The notes below the pieces were generated by a model. It was not told the origin of the DNA, did no database searches, and worked only from the letters and a program-made list of their open reading frames with translations. Below, in pieces: positions 8,940 to 17,692 of a DNA stretch of 39,523 nucleotides; within the stretch, counting starts at the first letter, position 1; each line of letters begins with the position of its first letter. The stretch comes from UBA4844 sp050943255 (lineage in GTDB: Bacteria > Bacillota > Syntrophomonadia > Syntrophomonadales > Syntrophomonadaceae), in contig JBMNOV010000016.1 in the NCBI GenBank assembly GCA_050943255.1, positions 1 through 39,523 of the forward strand, given 5' to 3'. The position numbers and the translations under genes were made by a program.

Positions 8940-9857
8940 CTATCTCCCACCCCATAATACATTAAAAACTTTAACGGGCTGGTTAACCCTTTGTACCTCA
9001 ATATCAAACTCCTGTTCCATTTGACTACAATAAGCATCAGCTTGCTTACGGTTACAATACTTAAAATCAAAAGCCAAATAAATCTTCTTCAACCCTTCTA
9101 TCCCCAAATCCTCTATCCTACTAATAAATAAATCAGGTTTAGCTGTATAAGTCTGGTCTATATAAGCGAAAATCATATTATTATATTTGCTAATACGGGT
9201 TCTGGCTTTCAGGCTAAGTTTATTCTCAACTTGGTTAACCCGGCATGTAGCAAGTATCCTCTGGGTGATATTCTCCATACAAGTCTTATTTTTAACCAGG
9301 GCCATACGCCCAATCGTTACTATTACACTAGGACTATCACACTCCCGGGCTAATCTTTCTATTTCAGAGACCTTAATCCCATCCAACATATAACCATGTA
9401 CAGCATAACCAGCCAATTGCGGTACTATGATTATGTCAGGTGCCAGCCCTAGTGACGGTAAGTGGTGCCCCCCATCAAAAACTATGGCCCGGTAAGCTTG
9501 AGTCCTGATTTTCTGTAAATACTCTAATCCAGCTGGGGTAGTATGCCAGGTATCAAGCTGTGAACATTCGATAATACAGCTATTTCCTGCTTCTAGACAG
9601 TTGTCCAATAACACGGGAAAATTAGAATTTTGTTCCGGCGAAATAGCGCAAACAGTCATCTGATCCGGATATTTGAGGTTGCGTAATCCCGGGTTATAAA
9701 TAAATTCATAGTTACAGTGGCTAGATATTATTTGCGCATATAATTCAAGACATTGATTATAACCTATAGATTTTAGCCAGGATACGGGATAGTTTACCAT
9801 TACAAAGATATAAACACTAACTAGTATAATAATTAGGAAAACCTGTTTTTTACCCAT
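8940..9857 (-). CDS. Unrecognised membrane-anchored protein between era and recO
   Basis: I do not recognise this protein. From the ATG at 9857 it has 305 residues: a positive start (MGKKQ), one hydrophobic helix (about residues 6-22) and a long soluble domain without further membrane segments. The best-conserved-looking part is AYRAIVFDGGHHLPSLGLAPD and the following GYMLDGIKVSEIERLARE. The DGG...LGLAPD pattern faintly recalls the DGGAN...GIKPD motif of thiamine pyrophosphokinase-fold proteins, but the other expected residues are not evident. The frame is open to a TTG at 9896 lacking a ribosome site. GAAAGG before the ATG at 9857 makes that start more likely. It ends one base before recO starts, so it is co-expressed with recO. 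Confidence 0.75.
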   Translation of the reverse strand: MGKKQVFLIIILVSVYIFVMVNYPVSWLKSIGYNQCLELYAQIISSHCNYEFIYNPGLRNLKYPDQMTVCAISPEQNSNFPVLLDNCLEAGNSCIIECSQLDTWHTTPAGLEYLQKIRTQAYRAIVFDGGHHLPSLGLAPDIIIVPQLAGYAVHGYMLDGIKVSEIERLARECDSPSVIVTIGRMALVKNKTCMENITQRILATCRVNQVENKLSLKARTRISKYNNMIFAYIDQTYTAKPDLFISRIEDLGIEGLKKIYLAFDFKYCNRKQADAYCSQMEQEFDIEVQRVNQPVKVFNVLWGGR

Positions 9858-9924
9858 CCTAGAGACTATCCTTTCAGTTATCCCCGGATTAAACAAAGGG
9901 AAACATTTCTTCAGTCTGGTAATA

Positions 9925-9952
9925 AGACCAAAGAGCCGTCCCCCCTTGATTG
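9925..9952. repeat. Degenerate REP-like GGGGACGG element between era and the unknown gene
   Basis: Minus-strand GGGGGGACGGCTCTTTGGTC resembles the second half of the GGGGACGGTTCTTTTGG-type intergenic repeat whose other half appears at the window edge (1-20). It lies in the only sizeable gap (about 140 bp) of the era-recO stretch. Confidence 0.3.
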
Positions 9953-9995
9953 CAATAATATTGCCGATGAAAAACTATGTTTCTGGCAATTACTA

Positions 9996-10892
9996 TTAAA
10001 GCTCTCTTCCACTCTGGCGGTAGCCCAACTGTTTCAGGTTAATCTCGTTATCACGCCAGTTTTTCTTGACTTTTACCCACAGATCAAGGTAAACCGGCCT
10101 TCCCAGCATAACCTCGATATCCCGCCGCGACTGTTCCCCAATATTCCTGAGCATTTGACCATTCTTCCCGATGATAATACCCTTCTGAGAGTCTCTTTCA
10201 GTATAAATTACAGCTCGCAAATAGCTTTTGCCTTGAGGCTGATTTTCATACTTTTCAACCTCTACTGCCAATGAATGTGGTACTTCGTCCCGGGTGAGAA
10301 GTAAAGCCTTTTCCCGAATCAGCTCAGCCATGATAAAAGACACAGGTTGATCAGTAAGATCATCCTCCGGATAATACAATGGTCCTTGGGGTAAGTAAGA
10401 AAATGTTTTCTCCAGTAGATACTCAACATTAGTTCCTAAAGCAGCTGATAATGGTATTATTTCAGCAAAGCTCATATAATTAGTAAATTCCTTGGTATAC
10501 GCTTTTATTTTCGGTTCATCTGTCAAGTCGATCTTATTAACCAGAAGAAATATAGGTACCATGACATCCTTGAGCTGATTTAAAATAAACTGCTCACCAG
10601 CTCCAAAAGACCGGCTGACATCAGTCATATAATAAATCATATCTACCTCGTCCAAGCTACGAGTAGACACCTTTACCATGTACTCACCCAGTAAATGCTT
10701 GGGTTTATGGATCCCAGGAGTATCAATAAAAATTATCTGACCTTGGCCCGAAGTATATATACCCTGGATTCGTGTACGGGTTGTCTGCGGTTTGTCCGAT
10801 ACTATAGTAATCTTTTCTCCAATAACAGTATTTATTAAGGTCGACTTACCTACATTGGGTCGGCCTATTATACTTACAAAACCAGATTTCAC
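9996..10892 (-). CDS. era: GTPase Era
   Basis: An essential GTPase that binds the 3' end of 16S rRNA and checks 30S assembly. GTPase motifs are in order: G1 GRPNVGKST (about residue 10), G3 DTPGIHKPKHLLGEYM (about 58), G4 NKID (about 120). The C-terminal KH domain contains GIIIGKNGQMLRNIGEQSRR. The frame can begin with TTG at 10895, but GGGGG lies 7 nt before the adjacent GTG at 10892, which is the better start (298 residues). It follows cdd at 11 nt spacing in the classic cdd-era order. Confidence 0.97.
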   Translation of the reverse strand: MKSGFVSIIGRPNVGKSTLINTVIGEKITIVSDKPQTTRTRIQGIYTSGQGQIIFIDTPGIHKPKHLLGEYMVKVSTRSLDEVDMIYYMTDVSRSFGAGEQFILNQLKDVMVPIFLLVNKIDLTDEPKIKAYTKEFTNYMSFAEIIPLSAALGTNVEYLLEKTFSYLPQGPLYYPEDDLTDQPVSFIMAELIREKALLLTRDEVPHSLAVEVEKYENQPQGKSYLRAVIYTERDSQKGIIIGKNGQMLRNIGEQSRRDIEVMLGRPVYLDLWVKVKKNWRDNEINLKQLGYRQSGREL

Positions 10893-10903
10893 CAATTAAC
10901 CCC

Positions 10904-11290
10904 CTATTTTTCCAGAGAAAAAATTTGAGGAAGCAACGCACTCAAATTATATTCTTTATAGCAATCTTTTTCACTGGTAATTATCACATTAATATTGGGA
11001 GAAAACTCTGCCAGTACCTGAAGACAGGCACCACAGGGAAATAAATAACCCTTACCACTCCCACTAAGAGCAATGGACACAAACTCCTTCTCTCCAGAGG
11101 TTACCGCCTTGAAAACAGCTATACGCTCGGCACAAGTGGTAAGACCATAAGAGGCATTTTCAACATTAGCTCCGGTATAAATAATACCGCTTTTCCCTAA
11201 CAATGCAGCCCCAACTTGAAAACCAGAATAAGGAGCATAAGCTAATTGCCTAGCTTCCCGTGCTTTGTTTATCAGCTCAGTGATGATCAT
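10904..11290 (-). CDS. cdd: Cytidine deaminase
   Basis: Deaminates cytidine and deoxycytidine to uridine forms for pyrimidine salvage. At 128 residues it is the small homotetrameric type. Zinc ligands and catalytic acid are all visible: Cys53 and Glu55 in TTCAERIA, and Cys86/Cys89 in PCGACLQVL. The substrate loop AYAPYSGFQVGAAL and the ENASYGL motif are intact. It sits between dgkA and era, a standard Firmicute arrangement. Confidence 0.97.
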   Translation of the reverse strand: MIITELINKAREARQLAYAPYSGFQVGAALLGKSGIIYTGANVENASYGLTTCAERIAVFKAVTSGEKEFVSIALSGSGKGYLFPCGACLQVLAEFSPNINVIITSEKDCYKEYNLSALLPQIFSLEK

Positions 11291-11309
11291 TCAACGACCC
11301 TTTCAAAAT

Positions 11310-11663
11310 TTATAATCCCTTTAGATGTGGACCGAAGATTACTAAAGCCATAATAACAGCATTTATAGCCGCTAATAGTACTGCACCAGCACCAAGATTT
11401 TTGGCCAAACCTGCTATAGGATGATATTCTTTAGTAATGAGATCTACCGTTTTTTCAATAGCCGTATTAATAGTTTCAGCTATCAATACCAAAAAAATTG
11501 TAAATACTAACAAACCCCATTCCACAGTACTAAGCTTAACTAGCATAGCAAAAATTAATACCAGAAATGTGACTGTGATATGTATCTTCATACTTTTTTC
11601 CGTTCTAATACATCCCACCAATCCATTTATGGCACATAAAAAACTTTGGATTAGCCTAGGCAT
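11310..11663 (-). CDS. dgkA: Diacylglycerol/undecaprenol kinase, DgkA family
   Basis: A small integral membrane kinase of 117 residues. Gram-positive members mainly phosphorylate undecaprenol for cell-wall lipid carrier recycling. The family signature AETINTAIEKTVDLI is present (about residues 62-76), preceded by the amphipathic NGLVGCIRTEKSMKIHI segment. Three membrane helices are visible. It lies 8 nt after ybeY. Confidence 0.95.
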   Translation of the reverse strand: MPRLIQSFLCAINGLVGCIRTEKSMKIHITVTFLVLIFAMLVKLSTVEWGLLVFTIFLVLIAETINTAIEKTVDLITKEYHPIAGLAKNLGAGAVLLAAINAVIMALVIFGPHLKGL

Positions 11664-11671
11664 ATTTATGT

Positions 11672-12142
11672 CTACCTTCCCAGTTTAACCATCTGCATAA
11701 TTTTTTCCTCCAGAGTTCGCATTAGTTTACTTTCATCCTCAAGTTCATGGTCATAACCCATTAAATGCAGCATGCCATGAGCTACCAAATAGCCAAATTC
11801 CCTTTCCAGGCTATGTCCATATTCTTCACTTTGGTGAAGCGCCTGTTCCAGAGATATTACTATATCACCCATTATATTGGTCTCAGAACTTGAATCATAG
11901 TCAGGTTCTTCGCCGATTAACTCGTTCATAGGAAAGGAGAGAACATCGGTAGGCCGGTTTTGTTTCCTGTAAATAAAATTAAGTTCTTGTATATAACTAT
12001 TATCAACAATCATTATACTTACTTCGCTATCCTTGGGTAAACCTGCTAATTTAGCAGCTGCCTGGCATACATTAACGGCTATTTGCTGCAGTTCTTTACC
12101 ATAATAAATCTTATTTTGCTGATTTATTATTAAGGTCTCCAT
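11672..12142 (-). CDS. ybeY: Endoribonuclease YbeY
   Basis: A zinc-dependent single-strand endoribonuclease for 16S rRNA 3'-end maturation and ribosome quality control. The three-histidine site is intact in HGMLHLMGYDHELEDE, preceded by the family motif LSFPMNE and GDIVISLEQA. The frame opens at 12175 inside pgpH, but the ATG at 12142 has GGAGAG 7 nt upstream and yields a family-sized 156-residue protein, so that start is chosen. It overlaps the end of pgpH by about 30 nt. Confidence 0.95.
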   Translation of the reverse strand: METLIINQQNKIYYGKELQQIAVNVCQAAAKLAGLPKDSEVSIMIVDNSYIQELNFIYRKQNRPTDVLSFPMNELIGEEPDYDSSSETNIMGDIVISLEQALHQSEEYGHSLEREFGYLVAHGMLHLMGYDHELEDESKLMRTLEEKIMQMVKLGR

Positions 12143-14300
12143 CTTTTTCTCTCCTTTTTTCAAATTCGCGAACAATTACTTCAGGATATTCAATGCGTTT
12201 ATGGTATAAACCTTCAAGACTCTTGCAAAACAAATTCGATATAACATCTAAGTCTTTGAAGGTTAAATCACAGGACTCCAATTGGCCATCATTTAGTTTA
12301 TCCCGGATTAAACTTCGCACCATGTTTTTAATCTTCTCCGGAGTCGGATCCGGCAAAGATCTTACACCAGCTTCAACTGAATCTGCCAGCATAACCAGTG
12401 CTACCTCTTTACTTTGGGGTTTAGGCCCTTCATATCGAAAACTATCTTCGCTTAAACTCCCTTCGCGATCTTCTTCTAGAGCCCTACTGAAAAAATACTT
12501 GGCTAGGCCGGTACCATGGTGTTGTTCAATAAAACTTATTATATCTTCAGGCAAATGAGCTTCACGAGCCATCTCTACTCCTTCTCGAACATGGGAAGTA
12601 ATTATCAGAGCGCTTAAAGCCGGTGCTATTTTTTCATGAGGGTTATCAAAACCCCGTTGATTTTCTACAAAATAATCGGGCCGTTTAAGTTTACCAATAT
12701 CATGGTAGTAGGTCCCTACCCTGACTAACAGAGGATTAGCACCTATTGATTCAGCGGAAGCCTCAGCTAAATTCCCTACCATTAGGCTATGATGGTAGGT
12801 CCCAGGTGCTTCCATCAATAGCTTTTTCAGCAACTCCTGGTTAGGATTCGATAATTCCAGCAGTTTGATCATGCTAGTAATAGAAAAGGCTGACTCCAGG
12901 TAAGGTAAAGCCCCAATCATTAATATAGCTGACAATATTCCGTTAACTGCTCCAATAGTCATACCTACAAGTATCAGTTTAAGAGTAACATTACCTCCTA
13001 TTAATGAAAGAGTGAGAATGCTTATTATGTTGACTATGGCAATATAAAATCCAGACCTGGCAAGATCAGAGGTTTGATTTAAACGGTTCACCTGGAATAT
13101 CCCAACCGTTCCTCCAACAAAAGCAGTTATAGCATAAAAAAGCTGGTTCCCCTCAGTTAGTAGTCCTACATAAAGAGCCATAATCATGGTTAAAAAATAA
13201 GCCAAGCGGTTATTCAACAGTATGGTAATTAACATTGAACCAGCACTTATTGGAACCAGGTAGCCAACTAACGAGTTTATATCAGGCATGTCTCCAATTT
13301 TTATTACCGTTAGGAATCGCGTAAGTGCTAACATTATAATGAATACTAAACCAACTAAAATCATTAGCTGATGATTTTCGTAAATTGTTTTATAATTGCG
13401 ACCGATGAATTCTATAGTCAACCAAAAGGTAAGCAATACAAAAAGAGCTGAACCTACGATGGTAAGAGAATAATTTTTAGTCCTTTGAATACCTAGTTGT
13501 TCTAGAATGGAAATCTGTTCTGCTGTAACCCTATTACCTTCCCGAACAATAATTTCTCCCGCTTTGATAGTCTTTTGAACAGGTTTAACCCTATCCATAG
13601 CTTCCTCAATAGCCCTTTTAGTAGCTTCCTTGTTAAAGATCAAATTAGGTTTTATTGAGTTTATTACGACTATTTTCATTATTTCCCTAGCTTGCAAGGA
13701 ATACTCAAGTTGGTCTATCTGCATCGCAGCTTGGTCAAAAACGCTTGCTAGAGTCTCCTCGGTAATAGGTTTTGCCATAATATTATTAACAATATTTATT
13801 GCATTTGCTTGCATTTGTTGTAAATCATCAGCTGTTACATTTACAAGGTATCGAGCCATTTCATTGGAAGTATTTTTAGTATCAACATTTCTATCTTCCT
13901 TTTCAGTATTGACTATTAGTTCCTCCAGCTTATCTTCCTGATTTTCATCGAGCTCCCGAATATCATTAATGTCATTAAAGAAATTATTAATTTCATTTCG
14001 GGTAGTTGTCAAAGCATAGGTATCTTCCTGGTAAACTTTTTGTACCTGGGCTGCAGCCTGATTTTTTAATTCCTGGGTTTTGGCCTCATCAATAATGATT
14101 GAGGTCGTATTGGACTGGATATTACGCGGGGCTACCTCATCCGGTTTCAGCATTACCATATTGGGATTAAAACTGCTGAAAACTATAAGGATAGTGATAG
14201 TAAAAAAGACTAAAACACCCAGTACTTTTTTAGTATTGGATTTCCCCATAAATGATAACAATTTTTTACTGAGGATATTCGCGATACTTGGCAGTCTCAT
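12111..14300 (-). CDS. pgpH: 7TM-HD phosphodiesterase, PgpH type (c-di-AMP hydrolase)
   Basis: A membrane enzyme that in Listeria and relatives hydrolyses cyclic di-AMP, affecting turgor, cell-wall stress and sporulation. Layout of the 729 residues: an N-terminal membrane helix (about 25-43); an extracytoplasmic 7TMR-HDED domain (about 50-270); seven membrane helices (about 280-465); and a cytoplasmic HD domain. The metal site is APGTYHHSLMVGNLAEA (about 498-514) with YYHDIGKLKRPDYF, His533-Asp534. The start has GGGGAG upstream and the position before ybeY is the standard Firmicute order. Confidence 0.95.
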   Translation of the reverse strand: MRLPSIANILSKKLLSFMGKSNTKKVLGVLVFFTITILIVFSSFNPNMVMLKPDEVAPRNIQSNTTSIIIDEAKTQELKNQAAAQVQKVYQEDTYALTTTRNEINNFFNDINDIRELDENQEDKLEELIVNTEKEDRNVDTKNTSNEMARYLVNVTADDLQQMQANAINIVNNIMAKPITEETLASVFDQAAMQIDQLEYSLQAREIMKIVVINSIKPNLIFNKEATKRAIEEAMDRVKPVQKTIKAGEIIVREGNRVTAEQISILEQLGIQRTKNYSLTIVGSALFVLLTFWLTIEFIGRNYKTIYENHQLMILVGLVFIIMLALTRFLTVIKIGDMPDINSLVGYLVPISAGSMLITILLNNRLAYFLTMIMALYVGLLTEGNQLFYAITAFVGGTVGIFQVNRLNQTSDLARSGFYIAIVNIISILTLSLIGGNVTLKLILVGMTIGAVNGILSAILMIGALPYLESAFSITSMIKLLELSNPNQELLKKLLMEAPGTYHHSLMVGNLAEASAESIGANPLLVRVGTYYHDIGKLKRPDYFVENQRGFDNPHEKIAPALSALIITSHVREGVEMAREAHLPEDIISFIEQHHGTGLAKYFFSRALEEDREGSLSEDSFRYEGPKPQSKEVALVMLADSVEAGVRSLPDPTPEKIKNMVRSLIRDKLNDGQLESCDLTFKDLDVISNLFCKSLEGLYHKRIEYPEVIVREFEKRREKDGDLNNKSAK

Positions 14301-14374
14301 TAATACTCCCCTTAATCAGCGTTCTACCATGAAAAGGTAAGTTTGCTCTAAGTAAATAAACTTGTCCATCTTTT

Positions 14375-15343
14375 CTAGCTTTTTTCTGAATTCTCGTAGA
14401 CTTCATATGCATCAATAATCTTCTGTACCAATGGATGACGAATAACATCTTCCTTCTTCAAATACTCAAAGGATACACCCTTAACCTTACCCAGTATTTT
14501 TTGAATTTCAATTAATCCAGAATATTCTTCTTTAGGTAAATCTACCTGAGTAATATCACCAGTAATAACTGTTTTGGAGCCAAATCCTAACCGGGTTAAA
14601 AACATTTTCATCTGTTGGGGGGTAGTATTCTGGGCCTCATCCAGAATTATAAAAGCATTATTAAGAGTTCGTCCTCGCATATAAGCCAATGGTGCAATTT
14701 CTATTACGTTTTTTTCCAAATAACGCTGGGTAACATCAATTCCTAATATATCAAACAACCCATCATACAAAGGCCTAAGATAGGGATTAATTTTCTCTAT
14801 GAAATCTCCCGGGAGGAAACCTAACTTCTCCCCTGCCTCAACTGCTGGTCTTACCAATATTATGCGCTCAACTTCTTTGTTTTTTAGCGCATTAATAGCC
14901 ATTACTACTGCAAGATAGGTTTTACCTGTACCTGCAGGCCCTATTCCAAATACTACATCATCTCTTAATATAGCTTGAACATAACGTTTCTGCCCAATAG
15001 TTCTAGCCTTTATTGCTTTGCCGCGTGCCGTAGTTAAGATAATACCGGAAACAATATCCCGATGCCTGGTCTTTTCACCTCGCTGGTGTAAATTATACAT
15101 ATAGTTTATATCACTTATATTTAGTTGTCCTTCACATTCAACAACATCTATTAGGCTGTTTACCAGATCAAAAGAGGCATTTACATCTTCATTGGAACCT
15201 TTTATATATATATCTGTACCTCGAGCAGATATATCTGCTGAACAAATACTCCTTAGATGCTTGAAATTTATATCTCCAATGCCATAGAATATAGCTGCTT
15301 CTTTATTATCCTTAAGGGATATTTTTGCTTCTTTTTCAACCAA
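14375..15343 (-). CDS. phoH: PhoH-like ATPase
   Basis: A cytoplasmic P-loop ATPase of the PhoH/YlaK family, thought to be linked to RNA metabolism. Walker A is GPAGTGKT at residues 135-142 and Walker B is FIILDEAQNTTPQQ (near 235). Residues 20-90 form a small N-terminal domain that looks KH-like (the stretch around ARGTDIYIKGS), common in YqfG/PhoH proteins next to YbeY. The start is TTG with GGGGG 8 nt upstream. It lies between yqfD and pgpH. Confidence 0.94.
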   Translation of the reverse strand: MVEKEAKISLKDNKEAAIFYGIGDINFKHLRSICSADISARGTDIYIKGSNEDVNASFDLVNSLIDVVECEGQLNISDINYMYNLHQRGEKTRHRDIVSGIILTTARGKAIKARTIGQKRYVQAILRDDVVFGIGPAGTGKTYLAVVMAINALKNKEVERIILVRPAVEAGEKLGFLPGDFIEKINPYLRPLYDGLFDILGIDVTQRYLEKNVIEIAPLAYMRGRTLNNAFIILDEAQNTTPQQMKMFLTRLGFGSKTVITGDITQVDLPKEEYSGLIEIQKILGKVKGVSFEYLKKEDVIRHPLVQKIIDAYEVYENSEKS

Positions 15344-15428
15344 TAACTAATCCCCCTAATACTACTATTAATTACTTTATACATTAAGAGTACTACTATT
15401 TCGTAGTTATTATATCATATGTCTTTTA

Positions 15429-16670
15429 TTAGTTACTATTTGAGGATACATTAATTGGCTGTGCTATGACAATATTTTCAATTGTTTCGACAAAAACTCG
15501 GACTCTTAAAATAGGGTCACTAGGCTGTGATAGTATATCAACCCGGGACTCCTTGATTTTCTGGTCTTTACCCATTTTTTTAGATAATGTTTCCATAGCC
15601 CTTTCCCGTGCTATCTTTACCGCCTCATCTTTGGTTAAATCTTTTATATCTTTAACCAGCTCTTCCAGCTTGACTTGATAAAGATTAAATGTTCCCAAAG
15701 GAGTATTTAGAGTCTTCTTTTTAATTTCTTCCTGGTAAAATGAATACGGTCTCTTTTCATCTCCTTTTAGATATATTTTCTGCCAAGGCGTTTCGATATA
15801 TATTTGCGTTAACTTCCTACCGCTTGCTATTAATTTTTCTTCATATAAGCGGCACTCTCCGTAACCCTCATACCATACCTTGGCATTTACATGTCCCCGC
15901 GCCCTTACTGTATACGGCTGGAGTTCCTCTTCCTCTTCTTCAGGATTTGTTACTATATAAGGACTTTTCTCTGGAAAAACAATACCTGAAATAAGAATAT
16001 CTCCTTTTTGAACTACATCCCCACTCTTGACATTGGCCTGCCCTTCCAATACTAAAACCTCAGTTATTACTCCATCCCGAACAGCCACCAGATGACAAGG
16101 TCCTGTAATATCTGTACGGGGCAAGACTTTTTCCACCACCTGAATACTAGCCTTGACTCCGCGCAAATCAATCTTTACATAACTTAGCTCATTAAGCTCT
16201 CTTAAAATGGTCTCTTCTACTTCGGTACGGCTGAAATTCCATTTGGCAGCTCCTGGATATACTCCGTACTTGGCTGCAGTAAGAATAATCTTACTTTTTT
16301 CTACATTTTCATTTCCGGTAACTTCTACAAACCAAATAAAAGAAGACATGATATAAAGAGCCACTATAAAAATTAATGCCCCTGTAAAAAATCCCATTCT
16401 TCTTCGAAAAAGGATACTATAAAAAGGTAAGCCTTGTTTCTCAGTGATGTGAAGATCTAAGCCATTCTCCTTACTAATTGTATCAAGTGCTTTATAACTA
16501 CTGCTCCGCACCTTAAAATTGAGGCTGTCGCCATTTTTCTTTATATCCCATATGTATATCCCCCGACTTGCTGCCATATTAATAATTCTTTCCAGGTTCT
16601 TGCCATAAAGAGCAACCTTGATGGTTCCCCCTACCTGATCAAATAATTTATTAGCCATATTTCCCCCCAT
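15429..16670 (-). CDS. yqfD: Sporulation protein YqfD
   Basis: A 413-residue member of the YqfD family, expressed in the mother cell in Bacillus and needed for efficient sporulation. A soluble N-terminus (residues 1-90) is followed by one membrane helix (FFTGALIFIVALYIMSSFIW, about 93-112) and a large outside domain with POTRA-like beginnings (VTGNENVEKSKIILTAAKYG) and a C-terminal domain ending near residue 413. The ATG overlaps the yqfC stop by one base (TAATG). A second ATG four codons on has a G-run in front of it and could be the real start. Its presence is the main evidence that the organism forms spores. Confidence 0.93.
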   Translation of the reverse strand: MGGNMANKLFDQVGGTIKVALYGKNLERIINMAASRGIYIWDIKKNGDSLNFKVRSSSYKALDTISKENGLDLHITEKQGLPFYSILFRRRMGFFTGALIFIVALYIMSSFIWFVEVTGNENVEKSKIILTAAKYGVYPGAAKWNFSRTEVEETILRELNELSYVKIDLRGVKASIQVVEKVLPRTDITGPCHLVAVRDGVITEVLVLEGQANVKSGDVVQKGDILISGIVFPEKSPYIVTNPEEEEEELQPYTVRARGHVNAKVWYEGYGECRLYEEKLIASGRKLTQIYIETPWQKIYLKGDEKRPYSFYQEEIKKKTLNTPLGTFNLYQVKLEELVKDIKDLTKDEAVKIARERAMETLSKKMGKDQKIKESRVDILSQPSDPILRVRVFVETIENIVIAQPINVSSNSN

Positions 16671-16945
16671 TAGTCCAAGTACTTAAAAGATATAATTTTA
16701 CCTGTAATCTTCATTTCATCTGCCATCAAAGCCCTAATCTCCAAATCATCCCCTTCAATCTCCAGGAAGCCACGGCTTAAATTTACCCGTAAGCGAGTAA
16801 GACTATATTCAATAACCCCCCGGTGATTCTCAATATATAGTTCTTCTCTTCCAATGACTGTTATTTTGGGCAAATCAAGTACAATGTCTTTGGGTATATC
16901 TAAAAATTCCGCCATAGCCTGCCGGATAGCATTTTTTTTCTCCAT
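16670..16945 (-). CDS. yqfC: Sporulation protein YqfC
   Basis: A 91-residue protein that always accompanies yqfD in spore-formers. The sequence FLDIPKDIVLDLPKITVIG and the IENHRGVIEYS stretch are typical. There is no membrane segment. The ATG has GGGGGTG upstream. Its stop is fused to the yqfD start, so the two are expressed together. No convincing sigma-E promoter was identified upstream, although the AT-rich 16960-17010 stretch could contain one. Confidence 0.92.
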   Translation of the reverse strand: MEKKNAIRQAMAEFLDIPKDIVLDLPKITVIGREELYIENHRGVIEYSLTRLRVNLSRGFLEIEGDDLEIRALMADEMKITGKIISFKYLD

Positions 16946-17026
16946 TAAGACACCCCCATTTCTTAAAGGTGATAATAGACCTTTCTTATCAAATATATGA
17001 AATGAAAATGGTGTACATTCAAAATT

Positions 17027-17058
17027 AAGACCCTTCCCGCAAAAGCAGAAAGGGTCTT
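17027..17058. terminator. Hairpin between the small membrane peptide and yqfC
   Basis: Perfect 9-bp arms AAGACCCTT (17027-17035) and AAGGGTCTT (17050-17058) with a 14-nt loop. The flank is only modestly T-rich on either strand, so it may be a terminator or a partial attenuator separating the rpsU unit from the yqfC unit. Confidence 0.5.
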
Positions 17059-17128
17059 TAATGCATATTTATAAATAGTAATTAGCGGGAACCTTTCCCA
17101 TGCTCCCGCACCCTATAATCATGTACTT

Positions 17129-17233
17129 TTAAAAAGACATGGCTATGATACTAACCAGGAATGACAATATTACAATAATTACTACAATTCCAATAAAAGT
17201 CTTCCGTTTTTTGCTCCTTATGCCTTTGCTCAT
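17129..17233 (-). CDS. Small single-pass membrane peptide (34 residues)
   Basis: An ATG at 17233 opens a 34-codon frame ending in TAA at 17129-17131. The peptide has a strongly basic N-terminus (SKGIRSKKRK) followed by one hydrophobic helix (FIGIVVIIVILSFLVSII), the layout of tiny membrane proteins such as the DUF4044 type found in Clostridia. It is bracketed by two hairpins, at 17027-17058 and 17276-17312. The ribosome site is weak (TTGAG), which lowers confidence; a strong AAGGAG lies inside the frame but no start codon follows it. Confidence 0.5.
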   Translation of the reverse strand: MSKGIRSKKRKTFIGIVVIIVILSFLVSIIAMSF

Positions 17234-17275
17234 GAAACTCAAATATTAATCACCCCTATCCTATAATAGTAATTT

Positions 17276-17312
17276 AAAAAGCCCGGCACAATAATTACTT
17301 TATGCTGGGCTT
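17276..17312 (-). terminator. Intrinsic terminator of rpsU
   Basis: Arms GCCCGGCA (17281-17288) and TGCTGGGC (17303-17310), with one mismatched pair in the minus-strand RNA, are flanked by a run of five T on the minus strand (17280-17276). It lies about 130 nt after the rpsU stop. The gap 17313-17438 holds nothing else I can support; yqeY, the usual neighbour of rpsU, is absent here. Confidence 0.65.
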
Positions 17313-17438
17313 ATTGTTCATACCTAATTATTTGGTTTATGCTTGGTAATAATTGAAGCTGCGAATATTGTACCCTTTACCATAGCCCCTTAAGAACGGA
17401 ACTTTAGTTTTGGGAAGGTTACTATCTAAAGCTAGCCA

Positions 17439-17615
17439 TTAAAATTTCTTTTTTTTACGGGCAGCTTCTGACTTCTTTTTTCTCCTTATACTTGGTTTTT
17501 CATAATGGTCATGTTTTCTTATATCCTGCATAACCCCTGACTTTTGGCAGGAACGTTTAAATCTCTTCAGAGCACTATCCAGGGATTCATTTTTTCCAAC
17601 TTTTACTTCGCTCAT
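17439..17615 (-). CDS. rpsU: 30S ribosomal protein S21
   Basis: The small ribosomal protein S21, 58 residues, helping the 30S subunit select mRNA. The sequence SEVKVGKNESLDSALKRFKR and the very basic tail RRKKKSEAARKKKKF are diagnostic. The frame is open to 17654, but GGGAGGG directly before the ATG at 17615 fixes the start there. It follows hinT by about 75 nt and probably shares its transcript. Confidence 0.97.
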   Translation of the reverse strand: MSEVKVGKNESLDSALKRFKRSCQKSGVMQDIRKHDHYEKPSIRRKKKSEAARKKKKF

Positions 17616-17692
17616 TGTTTCCCTCCCCTCATCCGATTGGGCTGAAATAGACACCCTTATATTTTACTATCATACGGTCGCTTCAGTCAAGG

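Noticed and set aside
8940..9857. Thiamine pyrophosphokinase-like assignment of the era-recO protein
   Set aside because: Only one short motif is similar, and the expected catalytic aspartates downstream are not seen.
12193..12558. Plus-strand 121-codon frame opposite pgpH
   Set aside because: It is antisense to a well-conserved HD domain and is a composition artefact.
17313..17438. Possible short frame or yqeY remnant after rpsU
   Set aside because: Only a 19-codon frame with poor spacing exists, and no YqeY-like residues are visible.
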